Shown: positions 16,047 through 25,618, counted from the first letter of the stretch. The stretch is DNA of 64,000 nucleotides from Devosia pacifica (GCF_014652635.1 NZ_BMZE01000001.1:62001-126000), one strand, 5' to 3'. Notes: a model not told the origin generated them from the letters alone. Numbers and translations: made by a program.

Positions 16047-17324
16047 ATGTCCAAAGACACAACAAGCGGCGAGACCTCGAAGAATACGCTGTATTGCTCG
16101 TTTTGCGGCAAGTCGCAGCACGAGGTTCGCAAACTGATTGCGGGCCCAACTGTGTTCATATGTGATGAATGCGTCGAGCTCTGCATGGACATCATCCGCG
16201 AAGAGAACAAGACCTCGATGGTCAAGTCGTCGGATGGCGTGCCGACGCCCGCGGAAATCTGCAAGGTCCTCGACGACTATGTAATCGGGCAGGGACGTGC
16301 GAAGCGTGTTCTCTCTGTCGCCGTGCACAACCATTACAAGCGTCTGCATCACGCGGCGAAGAACCAGGATGTGGAACTCTCCAAATCCAACATCCTGCTG
16401 ATCGGTCCGACCGGTTCGGGTAAGACGCTGCTCGCGCAGACGCTGGCCCGCATCCTCGATGTGCCCTTCACCATGGCGGACGCCACCACCCTGACCGAAG
16501 CAGGTTATGTGGGTGAGGATGTCGAAAACATCATTCTCAAGCTGTTGCAGTCCGCCGACTACAACGTTGAGAAGGCACAGCGCGGCATTGTCTATATCGA
16601 CGAGGTCGACAAGATCTCCCGCAAGTCGGACAATCCTTCAATTACCCGTGACGTTTCCGGCGAGGGTGTCCAGCAGGCGCTGCTGAAGATCATGGAAGGC
16701 ACTGTCGCCTCCGTGCCGCCGCAGGGCGGGCGCAAGCATCCGCAGCAGGAATTCCTGCAGGTCGATACCACCAATATCCTGTTCATTTGCGGTGGCGCGT
16801 TTGCCGGGCTGGAGAAAATCATCGCTGCGCGCGGCGAGGGGACGTCTATCGGCTTCTCGGCGATGGTCAAAGATCCGCAGGATCGCCGCGTTGGCGATGT
16901 GCTGAAGGACGTAGAGCCGGAAGATATGGTCAAGTTTGGCCTTATCCCGGAGTTCATCGGTCGTCTGCCGGTACTCGCCACGCTCGAAGATCTCGATGAG
17001 GCGGCATTGGTCCAGATCCTGACCGAGCCGAAGAACGCTCTGGTTCGCCAGTATCAGCGTCTGTTCAATATGGAGGAGGTCGAACTGACCTTCCATGACG
17101 ATGCTCTCAAGGCGATTGCACAGAAGGCTATCGAACGCCGGACCGGTGCGCGCGGCCTCCGCTCCATCATGGAAGCGATCCTTCTCGACACCATGTACGA
17201 TCTTCCGTCGCTGGAAGGTGTGCAGGAAGTCGTGATTTCGGAAGAGATCGTCAACGGCAAGGACGCCCGGCCGCTCTACATCTATTCCGAGCGCAAGCAG
17301 GAAGACATGCCTGCCGGGGCTTAG
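16047..17324 (+). CDS. clpX: ClpX, ATP-dependent Clp protease ATPase subunit
   Basis: The AAA+ unfoldase (425 residues) that feeds substrates to ClpP. The N-terminal zinc-binding domain has Cys17-x2-Cys20 and Cys39-x2-Cys42. The AAA+ module has Walker A GPTGSGKT (about 120-127), Walker [11 protein letters not shown], the ClpP-docking loop region with IGFSAMV, and sensor 2 GARGLR. The stop is followed 24 bases later by an Rsm22-like gene on the same strand. Confidence 0.97.
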   Translation: MSKDTTSGETSKNTLYCSFCGKSQHEVRKLIAGPTVFICDECVELCMDIIREENKTSMVKSSDGVPTPAEICKVLDDYVIGQGRAKRVLSVAVHNHYKRLHHAAKNQDVELSKSNILLIGPTGSGKTLLAQTLARILDVPFTMADATTLTEAGYVGEDVENIILKLLQSADYNVEKAQRGIVYIDEVDKISRKSDNPSITRDVSGEGVQQALLKIMEGTVASVPPQGGRKHPQQEFLQVDTTNILFICGGAFAGLEKIIAARGEGTSIGFSAMVKDPQDRRVGDVLKDVEPEDMVKFGLIPEFIGRLPVLATLEDLDEAALVQILTEPKNALVRQYQRLFNMEEVELTFHDDALKAIAQKAIERRTGARGLRSIMEAILLDTMYDLPSLEGVQEVVISEEIVNGKDARPLYIYSERKQEDMPAGA

Positions 17325-17348
17325 CCGGCAGCGCATCGACGAACGTTA

Positions 17349-18392
17349 TTGCGGGGAGGGCCATGGGCTCTCCCCGATGCATTTCTGGATGATGATTTGA
17401 GCGCACTGCCTGCAGAACTCGAAAACGCCTTACGCACATTGGCTGACAGCGCCAACAGACGCGTCCTGGCGGATGCCTCGGCCGGTTTGTCCCAGGGATA
17501 TCGAGAGAACATCGCGTCTTCGAGCACCGTCACGTCAGCAACCGATGCCCTGGCGTATGCGATGAGCCGCATGCCTGCGACATTTGCAGCCGCGCGCTAC
17601 GTGCTTGAAGAGATTGCAGAGCTACTGCCGGATTTTCAACCCGCAACGGTTCTTGACGCCGCGAGCGGCCCCGGAACCGCTTCATGGGCAGCGCTCGATT
17701 CCTGGCCAGGCATTGAGGAGGTGCTGGCGCTAGACCATAACCCGCATTTCCTCGAGGCGGGACGGTTACTATCGCTCGATGGTCCCGAAGCGCTGCGATC
17801 TGCACGGCGGCTCGCCGGGGATCTGCGAGACCCGGGCAGACTCCCTGACGGACAGCGGGATCTGACGATACTCAGCTATGGGCTGACGGAGCTCAGTGCG
17901 GCCGATGTACTGCCATTGGTGGAGGCGCTTTGGCAGAGAACATCGGGCGTCCTAGTCCTGGTCGAGCCGGGACGTCCGCACGATTACAGGCGCCTGATGC
18001 AAGCGCGCGACCACCTTCTGCAACTCGGCGCGGCTCTGATTGCGCCCTGTCCGCACGCCCGCGAATGCCCGCTACGAGAGCCTGATTGGTGTCATTTTTC
18101 AGTTCGCCTGCCGCGCAGTCGCGACCACCGTTTGCTCAAGAGCGGCACGCTGGGCTTCGAGGACGAAAAGTTCTCCTACATTGCGGTCGCACGGCCCGAA
18201 CATGAACCGGCGCGGGAGTGGCAACGTATCATCAAACCAGTCGAGAGAACCAAGTTCTCAACCCGGCTCTCGCTTTGCTGCCGGGATGGCAAGGAGCATA
18301 ACCTGGAAATACTGAAGCGGGACAAGCCCCGTTTCAGGCAGGTGTCTCGGCTAGAATGGGGGGATAGGGCGCCGGTTACGCCCGAAGGCTGA
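17349..18392 (+). CDS. Rsm22-like methyltransferase-fold protein (small-subunit ribosome biogenesis)
   Basis: A 347-residue protein of the Rsm22/METTL17 family. It has an S-adenosylmethionine-type Rossmann motif, VLDAASGPGTASWAAL (about 101-116). The family hallmark follows: CPHARECPLREPDWCHF (Cys234, Cys240, Cys248) and LRYLK-like EDEKFSY, with a Cys pair at 310-311. In mitochondrial METTL17 four cysteines bind an iron-sulfur cluster and the protein assists small-subunit assembly; transferring that role here is an inference. The start is uncertain: the longest frame begins with TTG at 17349, and GGGGAGGG at 17353-17360 does not serve a normal start codon in frame. It sits between clpX and lon, where Rhizobiales usually have no gene. 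Confidence 0.75.
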   Translation: MRGGPWALPDAFLDDDLSALPAELENALRTLADSANRRVLADASAGLSQGYRENIASSSTVTSATDALAYAMSRMPATFAAARYVLEEIAELLPDFQPATVLDAASGPGTASWAALDSWPGIEEVLALDHNPHFLEAGRLLSLDGPEALRSARRLAGDLRDPGRLPDGQRDLTILSYGLTELSAADVLPLVEALWQRTSGVLVLVEPGRPHDYRRLMQARDHLLQLGAALIAPCPHARECPLREPDWCHFSVRLPRSRDHRLLKSGTLGFEDEKFSYIAVARPEHEPAREWQRIIKPVERTKFSTRLSLCCRDGKEHNLEILKRDKPRFRQVSRLEWGDRAPVTPEG

Positions 18393-18420
18393 TCCCTCAA
18401 CAGTTTCATTGAGACGTTGA

Positions 18421-18448
18421 CTTGTCTCGTGCGTCAGGGAACCTATTT
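18421..18448 (+). promoter_or_regulatory. Candidate heat-shock (RpoH) promoter of lon
   Basis: CTTGTC (18421-18426), 15 bases, then CCTATTT (18442-18448), about 90 bases before the lon ATG. The -10 part agrees well with the sigma-32 pattern CYTATNT, and lon is a classic heat-shock gene. Confidence 0.5.
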
Positions 18449-18536
18449 ATTAACCGGAATCGAGCCCAATGTTCATTCGGGCTCAATCAGAACGGGCGCC
18501 GCTTGCATCCCACCGGGCGCTCGGAAAGGATAAGAG

Positions 18537-20963
18537 ATGTCGGAAGCAAAACCTACCGGCGGTGAACACAGCCGGGATCGGGTTTACCCGGTTCTGCCCT
18601 TGCGGGACATCGTTGTGTTCCCGGGCATGATCGTACCCCTCTTCGTTGGCCGCGAAAAATCTGTCAAAGCCCTCGAAGAAGTGATGCGTGACGACAAGCA
18701 TATTCTGGTGGTCACGCAGAAAAACGCTCAGGACGACGATCCGGCTCCGGACGAGATCTACGAGACCGGCACGATCGCCACGGTGCTGCAGCTGCTCAAG
18801 CTGCCCGATGGCACCGTAAAGGTTCTGGTGGAAGGCCTGAAGCGTTCGACGATCGATCGCTATCTTCAGACTGAAGAGTACTTCGAGGCCGAGGCGAGTG
18901 CGCTCGAGGAACCGGAGCAGGATCCTGTCGAGATCGAGGCGCTGGCCCGCTCGGCGCAGAGCGAATTCGAGAACTATGTAAAGCTCAACAAGAAGATCTC
19001 GTCGGAGGTCGTCTCGGCCGTCCAGCAGATCGAAGAGCCGTCAAAGCTTGCGGATACGATTGCCAGCCACTTGGTGATCAAGATCAGCGAGAAGGAAGAC
19101 CTTCTGGCGACCGTTTCGGTCATCGACCGGTTCACGAAGATTCTCGGCCTCATGGAAGGCGAGATCGGTGTGCTGCAGGTTGAAAAGCGTATCCGCAGCC
19201 GGGTGAAACGGCAGATGGAGAAGACGCAGCGCGAGTACTATCTCAACGAGCAGATGAAGGCCATCCAGCGCGAGCTGGGCGACGGCGAAGAAGGCTCGAA
19301 CGAGGTTGCAGAGCTCGAAGAGCGTATCAAAAAGACCAAGCTTTCCAAGGAAGCGCGGCAAAAGGCCGAGGCTGAGCTGAAAAAGCTCAAGGCCATGAGC
19401 CCGATGTCGGCGGAAGCCACAGTGGTGCGCAACTATCTCGATACGCTGCTGGGTCTGCCTTGGGGCAAGAAGTCGAAAACCAAGCGCGATCTCGGACACG
19501 CTGAAGCTGTGCTCGATGCGGACCATTATGGCCTTGAGAAGGTCAAGGAACGTATCCTCGAGTATCTCGCGGTGCAGTCGCGTACCGGCAAACTCAAGGG
19601 GCCGATCCTGTGCCTTGTCGGACCTCCGGGTGTCGGCAAGACATCGCTGGGCAAGTCGATTGCAAAGGCGACCGGACGCGAATTCGTGCGCATGGCGCTT
19701 GGCGGCGTGCGGGACGAAGCCGAAATTCGTGGTCACCGCCGCACCTATATCGGCTCCATGCCGGGCAAGGTGATTCAGTCGCTGCGCAAGGCCGGCAAGT
19801 CCAATCCGCTCTTCCTGCTCGACGAGATCGACAAGATGGGCCAGGACTTCCGTGGCGATCCGTCCTCCGCGCTTCTTGAAGTGCTGGATCCGGAGCAGAA
19901 CCACACTTTCAGCGATCACTATCTCGAGGTCGACTATGACCTCAGCGATGTGATGTTCGTCACGACGTCCAACACGCTCAACATTCCCGAGCCGCTGATG
20001 GACCGCATGGAGATTATCCGGCTGTCGGGCTACACCGAACAGGAAAAGCACGAAATTGCCTTGCGCCATCTGATCCCCGAAACGCTCGGGGAGAATGGGC
20101 TGGACGCCAAGGAGTTTGAGCTGCCGGATGAGATGCTGACAAAGCTGATCCAGCAGTACACGCGTGAGGCAGGTGTTCGTAACCTGAAACGTGAGCTTTC
20201 CAAGCTCATGCGGAAGGCTGTCGCGGAAATTCTGCGCACCAAGGCCGAGAAGATCGTTATCGACGAAGAAAAGCTGGCCGCATATCTCGGCCCGGCTGTC
20301 TTCAAGCATGGCGAGATCGAAGCCGAGGCGCGCGTGGGCCTTGTGACCGGGTTGGCATGGACATCGGTGGGTGGCGAAATTCTCACCATCGAAGGTGTGA
20401 TGACGCCGGGCAAGGGCCGCATGACGGTGACCGGCAACCTGAAGGACGTGATGAAGGAATCGATCACAGCCGCCATGGCCTATGTGCGGTCGCGCTCGAT
20501 CGACTTTGGCATCAAACCGCCGACCTTCGAAACGCGTGACGTGCACGTGCACGTACCGGAAGGTGCTACACCGAAAGACGGTCCATCAGCCGGTATCGGC
20601 ATGGCAACCGCCATTATCTCGGTGATGACCGGCATTCCGGTTCGCAATGACGTGGCGATGACCGGCGAAATCACGCTTCGCGGTCGTGTGCTACCGATTG
20701 GCGGTCTCAAGGAGAAGCTGCTTGCGGCGCTTCGGGGCGGCATCAAGACTGTGCTGATTCCCGAGGAGAACGTCCGCGATCTTCCCGAGATTCCCGATAT
20801 CGTGAAAGAAGGGCTCGAGATTATCCCGGTCTCGGTGATGGACGATGTGGTCAAGCGCGCGCTGGTGCGTGAGCCGGAAGCAATCGAATGGAACTTCGAT
20901 GAACAGCCGGCGGTCTCGACGAATGTCGAGCCGGACGATGCGACAACCGGCCTGCCACACTGA
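18537..20963 (+). CDS. lon: ATP-dependent protease Lon
   Basis: A hexameric AAA+ serine protease of 808 residues that removes misfolded and regulatory proteins. The N-terminal LON substrate-binding domain starts [16 protein letters not shown]. The AAA+ module has Walker A GPPGVGKT (about residue 361) and Walker [11 protein letters not shown]. The protease domain has the catalytic serine in KDGPSAGIG (Ser684) and the catalytic lysine in the [13 protein letters not shown] region. Length and organisation are standard for LonA. Upstream is a heat-shock-like promoter, downstream a strong terminator, so it is probably monocistronic. Confidence 0.97.
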   Translation: MSEAKPTGGEHSRDRVYPVLPLRDIVVFPGMIVPLFVGREKSVKALEEVMRDDKHILVVTQKNAQDDDPAPDEIYETGTIATVLQLLKLPDGTVKVLVEGLKRSTIDRYLQTEEYFEAEASALEEPEQDPVEIEALARSAQSEFENYVKLNKKISSEVVSAVQQIEEPSKLADTIASHLVIKISEKEDLLATVSVIDRFTKILGLMEGEIGVLQVEKRIRSRVKRQMEKTQREYYLNEQMKAIQRELGDGEEGSNEVAELEERIKKTKLSKEARQKAEAELKKLKAMSPMSAEATVVRNYLDTLLGLPWGKKSKTKRDLGHAEAVLDADHYGLEKVKERILEYLAVQSRTGKLKGPILCLVGPPGVGKTSLGKSIAKATGREFVRMALGGVRDEAEIRGHRRTYIGSMPGKVIQSLRKAGKSNPLFLLDEIDKMGQDFRGDPSSALLEVLDPEQNHTFSDHYLEVDYDLSDVMFVTTSNTLNIPEPLMDRMEIIRLSGYTEQEKHEIALRHLIPETLGENGLDAKEFELPDEMLTKLIQQYTREAGVRNLKRELSKLMRKAVAEILRTKAEKIVIDEEKLAAYLGPAVFKHGEIEAEARVGLVTGLAWTSVGGEILTIEGVMTPGKGRMTVTGNLKDVMKESITAAMAYVRSRSIDFGIKPPTFETRDVHVHVPEGATPKDGPSAGIGMATAIISVMTGIPVRNDVAMTGEITLRGRVLPIGGLKEKLLAALRGGIKTVLIPEENVRDLPEIPDIVKEGLEIIPVSVMDDVVKRALVREPEAIEWNFDEQPAVSTNVEPDDATTGLPH

Positions 20964-20966
20964 GCC

Positions 20967-20994
20967 AAATGGCGCCCCTTGGGGCGCCATTTTT
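20967..20994 (+). terminator. Intrinsic terminator of lon
   Basis: AAATGGCGCCCC (20967-20978) and GGGGCGCCATTT (20981-20992) are perfectly complementary and run into a T tract. The innermost pairs must open to leave a loop. Confidence 0.9.
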
Positions 20995-21207
20995 GTTTCT
21001 GAGCCAGAATCACAAGATTGTCCGGAAAGCGCGGAGAACCCGCTGATTCTGACTTGCAGGCGATAACTTTCCCGTTCATTAACAGAATTGCGCCGTTCGG
21101 CAGCCGGAGACGCCCGGAAAACCTTGCCTTTGGGTTAGAATCGCCAAAGGGTTGGCGGCATCCTGGTTCGCCATTGAGGGCGGGCAACTACTTTGAGGAA
21201 CGCTGCT

Positions 21208-21480
21208 ATGAACAAAAACGATCTCGTTGGCGTCGTTGCCGACAAGGCCACAATCACCAAGGCACAGGCTGCTGAAGCTGTCGACGCGGTATTCGACGCG
21301 ATCACAAGCTCGCTGAAGTCGGGCGAAGAAGTACGTTTGGTTGGCTTCGGCACCTTCGCGGTGTCGCAGCGCAAGGCAAGCACGGGTCGTAACCCTGCCA
21401 CTGGCGCTGAGATCCAGATCCCGGCCTCGAATCAGGCCAAGTTCAAGCCCGGCAAGGGCCTGAAGGACGCCATCAACTAA
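21208..21480 (+). CDS. hup: HU family DNA-binding protein
   Basis: A 90-residue nucleoid protein that bends DNA as a dimer. It has the HU fold signature: MNKNDLVGVVADKA at the start, EEVRLVGFGTFAVSQRKAS with the beta-arm, and GRNPATGAEIQIPASNQAKFKPGK at the end. The ATG at 21208 has GAGGAA seven bases upstream; a frame five codons longer is rejected. The lon-hup order is conserved in Rhizobiales. A terminator follows 24 bases after the stop. Confidence 0.96.
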   Translation: MNKNDLVGVVADKATITKAQAAEAVDAVFDAITSSLKSGEEVRLVGFGTFAVSQRKASTGRNPATGAEIQIPASNQAKFKPGKGLKDAIN

Positions 21481-21504
21481 GACGCGCAGTCTCTGATAGC
21501 ATTC

Positions 21505-21544
21505 ATACGACCCCGCCACCTGAGTGCCGGGGTCGTATTTTTTT
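21505..21544 (+). terminator. Intrinsic terminator of hup
   Basis: ATACGACCCCG (21505-21515) pairs with CGGGGTCGTAT (21528-21538) and is followed by an uninterrupted T run to 21544. Confidence 0.92.
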
Positions 21545-21553
21545 GACTGGGAG

Positions 21554-21582
21554 TTGACGCGCGTCGGCCGACGCCCTAATCA
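21554..21582 (+). promoter_or_regulatory. Promoter of tRNA-Val
   Basis: TTGACG (21554-21559), 17 bases, TAATCA (21577-21582); transcription is expected about 25 bases before the tRNA. Confidence 0.65.
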
Positions 21583-21615
21583 GAGCCCCACCTGCTTGGG
21601 ATGTATTCCTGAAGA

Positions 21616-21691
21616 GGGCGATTAGCTCAGTTGGTAGAGCGCCTCGTTTACACCGAGGATGTCGGCAGTTCGAGCCTGTCATCGCCCACCA
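21616..21691 (+). tRNA. tRNA-Val (anticodon UAC)
   Basis: A 76-nt tRNA. Acceptor arms GGGCGAT/ATCGCCC, D arm GCTCAGTTGGTAGAGC, anticodon stem CCTCG/CGAGG with loop TTTACAC (anticodon TAC), T loop AGTTCGAGCC, and encoded CCA. Confidence 0.97.
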
Positions 21692-21822
21692 AGCCCTTGC
21701 GTTTCCATTATTTTTGACGTTGCCCGGTGTGCGAAAGCAATTCGCCGCGTCAGCTTTTCACGTACAAATTCAAGTGCGCTGGTGAGCTGCTTGAGAAATG
21801 TCATGAAATCGTATTTTGGGCG

Positions 21823-21851
21823 TTGACTTGGCCCAGTGTGACCAGTAAACG
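21823..21851 (+). promoter_or_regulatory. Promoter of tRNA-Asp
   Basis: TTGACT (21823-21828), 17 bases, TAAACG (21846-21851). It shows that tRNA-Asp has its own promoter rather than relying on read-through from tRNA-Val. Confidence 0.6.
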
Positions 21852-21885
21852 AAGCCCACCTCAGCGGGGCACACGCTTCCGCCTC

Positions 21886-21962
<77 letters not shown>

Positions 21963-22375
21963 TTCTCTCTTTAAAATTACTGTACTGTTTCTGTCGTCGC
22001 AGGGCTTTCGCCGTCGACGGCCGGTCCGTCTGGTAGCGGCGTTGCGATGTCGGTTTCCATGTACGGCAGATGCGCCGGCTTTGGTGGCAAGCGAAGTTTT
22101 CGACGAGTCATGTGGCCTCCGTGAGTTGTACCCTCACAACTCTGCTCGAACGCCGGTGTTGCCGTGCGAACCCGTACAGGCCACCGCCAGAACAGAGGCG
22201 GCTCTTCAGCCCCACCGCCACGGTATTGCCCCGCCGCGATCTAAATTCCTCCATCGACCGTTGAAACACTTTATTGCCGCGCGGGGTAATAGCCGCCGGT
22301 GTCTGCGGAACTTTGGAAATGAGCACTACGTTCTGCGGACATACCTCGTGCACTCTACGATCAAGGAGAACGCGC
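21963..22375 (+). other. 413-bp region before the first outer-membrane protein gene
   Basis: No gene is supported here; the frames that cross it are arginine-rich and lack ribosome sites. It contains one inverted repeat, GAGTTGT (22123-22129) with ACAACTC (22136-22142), and must hold the promoter and leader of the gene at 22376, whose AAGGAGA ribosome site is clear. No convincing -35/-10 pair stands out. Confidence 0.4.
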
Positions 22376-22921
22376 ATGCGCATCCTGAGCCGTGTCGTCA
22401 TAGCCGCGCTTACGGCGTCTGTTCCAGCAGCAGTTCATGCGGCTGATCTCAATACGGTTGCGATTTCTGCCCCTAGCGCAGAGCTGCCAGTCTATGATGA
22501 TCCGGCGTTCGACTGGTCGGGATTTTATGCCGGGGTCTTTACGGGCGTTCAGAACAGCGATGACCGAGACACGGAGTTGGCGCTTGGATTGAACGCGGGT
22601 GTCAACGCTCAGTTTGACTTCTACCTTCTCGGTGCGGAAGTCGCAGTGCAGGGATTGACCGGGGACATAGGAGAATCGGTCCAGGGGCAGATACTTGGCC
22701 GCGCGGGACTGGTGGTGACAGACAATGTCGCTGTGTATGGTGCCGGTGGCTATGGACTCGACCTCGACGACACCGATGAAGGCGAGTACCTGCTCGGCGG
22801 CGGCGTCGAGCTGGCCGTCAACGAGGACGTCTCGGTCCGCGCGCAATACCTGCATGGCTTCGACACTGACGGCGGCGGCGACAGCAACCAGGTAACGATC
22901 GGCGCAGCCTACCACTTCTGA
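22376..22921 (+). CDS. Small acidic outer-membrane beta-barrel protein, tandem copy 1
   Basis: A 181-residue exported protein with a signal peptide ending near VHAAD. The mature part begins with the linker and WSGFYAGVFTG motif typical of Rhizobiales Omp31/Omp25-type barrels, then alternates glycine-rich amphipathic strands and ends in AYHF, a C-terminal aromatic suited to BamA-mediated insertion. The predicted barrel is small, about eight strands. The mature protein is strongly acidic, with few lysines or arginines. AAGGAGA precedes the ATG at 22376. It is a paralogue of the next gene and ends at its own terminator. Possible roles are envelope stability or a small pore. Confidence 0.8.
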   Translation: MRILSRVVIAALTASVPAAVHAADLNTVAISAPSAELPVYDDPAFDWSGFYAGVFTGVQNSDDRDTELALGLNAGVNAQFDFYLLGAEVAVQGLTGDIGESVQGQILGRAGLVVTDNVAVYGAGGYGLDLDDTDEGEYLLGGGVELAVNEDVSVRAQYLHGFDTDGGGDSNQVTIGAAYHF

Positions 22922-22945
22922 TTCTGGCTAGAGCCGCAGTTTGAG

Positions 22946-22975
22946 AGGGCGTCCTGTTCGGGCGCCCTTCTTTTT
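22946..22975 (+). terminator. Intrinsic terminator after outer-membrane protein copy 1
   Basis: AGGGCG (22946-22951) pairs with CGCCCT (22963-22968), extended inward by three pairs (one G-T), and is followed by TTCTTTTT. From here to 23237 I see no gene, only the leader of copy 2. Confidence 0.75.
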
Positions 22976-23237
22976 GCCCAGTTGGCCGGGTGAAAAACCA
23001 GCCTGCACGAGGGCCGCAAGAATCGCTGAATGCGCCCTAACACCAGGGCCTAGCGGGAGCGCAAGAGGTTATGTTGTGCCAATGTGGGTCAATACCGCGA
23101 CCTTCTGGCAACACCTGCCTCCAAATGGTCACCGAATGTTAGCCGCAGCGCCAAATTCGGCGTTGTACCGCTTGCCAGGCGAGAACGCGTCGGGCATTTA
23201 TCGGTCGACTACGGTTAACTCTATGGGAGTGCAAGAT

Positions 23238-23789
23238 ATGTTTGTACGGTCTCTGTCCATCGGCGTTGCTGCCGCTGCTCTTATGGTTTCGGGTGCTCAG
23301 GCTGCCGACCTCATCATTCCGACGACCCCCGAGCCGATCTATGAGCCGGCCGGCTTCAGCTGGGATGGCCTTTATGCTGGTGTTGAAGCCGGCGGAATCT
23401 TCACCGACGGCATCGATGACGATGTCGGTGGCGTGATCGGTGGTGTTGTTGGTGTCAACTTCACTGTTGCTGATCCGTTCCTCCTCGGTGCTGAACTCCA
23501 GGGCGACTATGTCTGGATGGACGGCGATGACGCCGGCCTGTTCCTGGCCCTCGCTCGCGTTGGCGCTGTCGTGACCGACGAAGTCCTCGTCTATGGTTCG
23601 GCCGGTGTTGGCGTTTCCGTCACTGACGGCGATGACGATGGCGTCTTCGCTCTCGGCGGTGGTGTTGAAGTTGCCGTTACCGAGAACGTCTCGGTTCGCG
23701 GCGAAGTGCTCGGCCTCGGCACCCTGGACGACGGTGATGACTTCTTCACCGGCGCGAAGGCTACCGTTGGTGTCTTCTACCACTTCTAA
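23238..23789 (+). CDS. Small, very acidic outer-membrane beta-barrel protein, tandem copy 2
   Basis: A 183-residue exported protein: signal peptide to GAQAAD, then a proline-rich linker and FSWDGLYAGVEAG, and a glycine/valine-rich barrel ending in VFYHF. The domain order and the motif GGGVE(L/V)AV(N/T)E(D/N)VSVR are shared with copy 1 (GGGVELAVNEDVSVR versus GGGVEVAVTENVSVR), so the two are tandem duplicates. The mature part contains only a handful of basic residues and many Asp, including DGDDDG and DDGDD runs that look like calcium-binding or halophilic surface loops. The ATG at 23238 follows GGGAG; a frame of 99 extra codons upstream overlaps the preceding terminator and is rejected. Confidence 0.8.
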   Translation: MFVRSLSIGVAAAALMVSGAQAADLIIPTTPEPIYEPAGFSWDGLYAGVEAGGIFTDGIDDDVGGVIGGVVGVNFTVADPFLLGAELQGDYVWMDGDDAGLFLALARVGAVVTDEVLVYGSAGVGVSVTDGDDDGVFALGGGVEVAVTENVSVRGEVLGLGTLDDGDDFFTGAKATVGVFYHF

Positions 23790-23854
23790 GATATAGTATT
23801 GCAAGCGACGCAGACGGTTACGCCTGCGTCCAAGAATGTCTTGCAGACCCAATG

Positions 23855-23883
23855 CGGCGAACCGGCGACGGTTCGCCGTTTTT
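23855..23883 (+). terminator. Intrinsic terminator after outer-membrane protein copy 2
   Basis: CGGCGAACC (23855-23863) pairs with GGTTCGCCG (23870-23878), followed by five T. A further hairpin, GACGCAG/CTGCGTC (23807-23830), lies just upstream. Confidence 0.9.
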
Positions 23884-23948
23884 GGTTTCTGGAGCCGGAT
23901 TCCAGCCAAAGTCATTAAGTGGACAAAAAACGTCCATGTTTCTTTCCC

Positions 23949-24004
23949 TTGAATCGACGGGGGCGAAGGTATAGGCCCTAACCATCAACCGGCACGCCGG
24001 TTTT
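23949..24004 (+). promoter_or_regulatory. Candidate nuo operon promoter and leader hairpin
   Basis: TTGAAT (23949-23954) and TATAGG (23970-23975) are 15 bases apart, a plausible but short-spaced promoter. Just downstream AACCGGC (23987-23993) and GCCGGTT (23996-24002) form a hairpin followed by TTT, resembling a weak terminator inside the leader about 70 bases before nuoA. This is suggestive of attenuation only. Confidence 0.3.
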
Positions 24005-24074
24005 TCGGGCCCCAATCGCCCGTCTTGCAGCGTGCCAACCGTCCGCCAGGTCGGTCTCAAACACAGGCTGCCGC

Positions 24075-24440
24075 ATGACTGATTTGCTCAGCGAATATCT
24101 CCCGATCGTCGTCTTCATAGGACTTGCAGGCGTGATCGGACTGGCCCTGCTGGTCGCGCCGTTCATCGTCTCCATAAAGAATCCCGACCCGGAAAAGGTG
24201 TCGGCGTTCGAGTGTGGTTTCGATGCCTTCGATGATGCGCGCATGAAGTTCGATGTTCGATTCTATTTGGTGTCGATTCTCTTCATCATTTTCGATCTCG
24301 AGGTCGCATTCCTGTTCCCATGGGCTGTAGCGTTTCACGACGTCGGCTGGTTCGGCTTCTGGTCGATGATTGCATTCCTCGGCGTGCTGACTGTCGGTTT
24401 CGTCTACGAGTGGCGCAAAGGAGCACTTGAATGGGATTGA
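24075..24440 (+). CDS. nuoA: NADH-quinone oxidoreductase subunit A
   Basis: The first gene of the complex I operon. NuoA is a membrane subunit near the quinone cavity; here it has 121 residues with three predicted transmembrane helices. The conserved loop [12 protein letters not shown] between helices 1 and 2 and the segment [21 protein letters not shown] are diagnostic. The last ten bases overlap nuoB, so the two are translationally coupled. Confidence 0.97.
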   Translation: MTDLLSEYLPIVVFIGLAGVIGLALLVAPFIVSIKNPDPEKVSAFECGFDAFDDARMKFDVRFYLVSILFIIFDLEVAFLFPWAVAFHDVGWFGFWSMIAFLGVLTVGFVYEWRKGALEWD

Positions 24441-24988
24441 GCCCAAACCCTTCGACCCCCAGCGCAGGATCTGCGCCGCAAGCCACGGGCACGACCGATC
24501 CGTTTTTTACCGGCCTGTCTGACGAGTTGGCTGACAAGGGATTCCTGGTTACCGCGACAGACGAACTGATCAACTGGGCGCGCACCGGATCGCTGATGTG
24601 GATGCAGACCGGCCTTGCCTGCTGCGCCGTCGAGATGATGCAGATGTCGATGCCGCGCTACGACATCGAGCGTTTCGGCACCGCGCCACGCGCGTCGCCA
24701 CGTCAGTCTGATGTTCTGATTGTGGCCGGTACGCTGACCAACAAGATGGCGCCAGCTCTGCGCAAGGTCTACGACCAGATGCCAGAGCCGCGTTACGTGA
24801 TCTCCATGGGCAGCTGCGCCAATGGCGGTGGGTACTACCACTACTCCTATTCGGTCGTGCGCGGATGTGATCGCGTGTTGCCGGTAGATGTGTATGTGCC
24901 GGGCTGTCCGCCGACAGCCGAGGCGCTACTTTATGGCATTCTGCTGTTGCAGAAGAAGATTCGGCGTACCGGTACAATCGAACGATAG
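24431..24988 (+). CDS. nuoB: NADH-quinone oxidoreductase subunit B
   Basis: A peripheral-arm subunit carrying the terminal [4Fe-4S] cluster N2 that reduces quinone. The 185 residues include a 25-residue N-terminal low-complexity extension, then [10 protein letters not shown] with the unusual tandem cysteines, GSCANGGG, and [14 protein letters not shown] providing the remaining ligands. The start overlaps the end of nuoA. nuoC follows after 12 bases. Confidence 0.97.
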   Translation: MGLSPNPSTPSAGSAPQATGTTDPFFTGLSDELADKGFLVTATDELINWARTGSLMWMQTGLACCAVEMMQMSMPRYDIERFGTAPRASPRQSDVLIVAGTLTNKMAPALRKVYDQMPEPRYVISMGSCANGGGYYHYSYSVVRGCDRVLPVDVYVPGCPPTAEALLYGILLLQKKIRRTGTIER

Positions 24989-25000
24989 GCATTGCTTCGC

Positions 25001-25618
25001 ATGGATGAAGCTCCGCAAAAGCACCCGCTCGAGCAATTGAGTGAGCATATTTCCGCAGGCATCGGCGACGCGGTCGTGGCGTCGTACTTTGCATTCGGTG
25101 AGCTGACGCTGATCGTGGCACGTGAGTCGTGGGTGGAGGCTGTTCGCTTCCTCCGCGATGATCCGGAGTGCAAGTTCATCAATTTCATCGATCTGTGCGG
25201 GGCGGACTATCCCGAACGCGAAGACAGGTTCGATGTTGTTCTGCATTTGATGAATCCGCATCGCAACACGCGTATCCGCATCAAGACCGAAGCCAACGAC
25301 ATGGACCCGGTTCCCAGCATCTCCGAGCTGTTCGCTGGTGCGGATTGGTTCGAGCGCGAAGCTTATGATCTCTACGGAATTCTGTTCTCGGGTCACGCCG
25401 ATCTGCGCCGTATCCTGACTGACTACGGCTTTGACGGTCATCCGCTGCGCAAGGATTTCCCGCTGACGGGGTTTGTCGAAGTGCGCTACGACGAAGAGCG
25501 CCGTCGCGTCGTCTACGAGCCTGTGCGGTTGCCGCAGGAGTTTCGTTCGTTCGATTACCTGTCTCCATGGGAAGGCACGGACTATGTGCTGCCGGGGGAC
25601 GAGAAGGCGAAGTCATGA
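25001..25618 (+). CDS. nuoC: NADH-quinone oxidoreductase subunit C
   Basis: A 30-kDa-type subunit of the peripheral arm, 205 residues from the ATG at 25001 (a TTG three codons earlier is possible). The family signature is [19 protein letters not shown], here with [10 protein letters not shown], followed by [17 protein letters not shown]. It is separate from NuoD, unlike the NuoCD fusion of E. coli. Its stop overlaps the nuoD start (ATGA). Confidence 0.96.
   Translation: MDEAPQKHPLEQLSEHISAGIGDAVVASYFAFGELTLIVARESWVEAVRFLRDDPECKFINFIDLCGADYPEREDRFDVVLHLMNPHRNTRIRIKTEANDMDPVPSISELFAGADWFEREAYDLYGILFSGHADLRRILTDYGFDGHPLRKDFPLTGFVEVRYDEERRRVVYEPVRLPQEFRSFDYLSPWEGTDYVLPGDEKAKS

Noticed and set aside
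19041-20552. 503-codon minus-strand frame opposite lon
   Set aside because: Antisense shadow of a strongly conserved protease gene.
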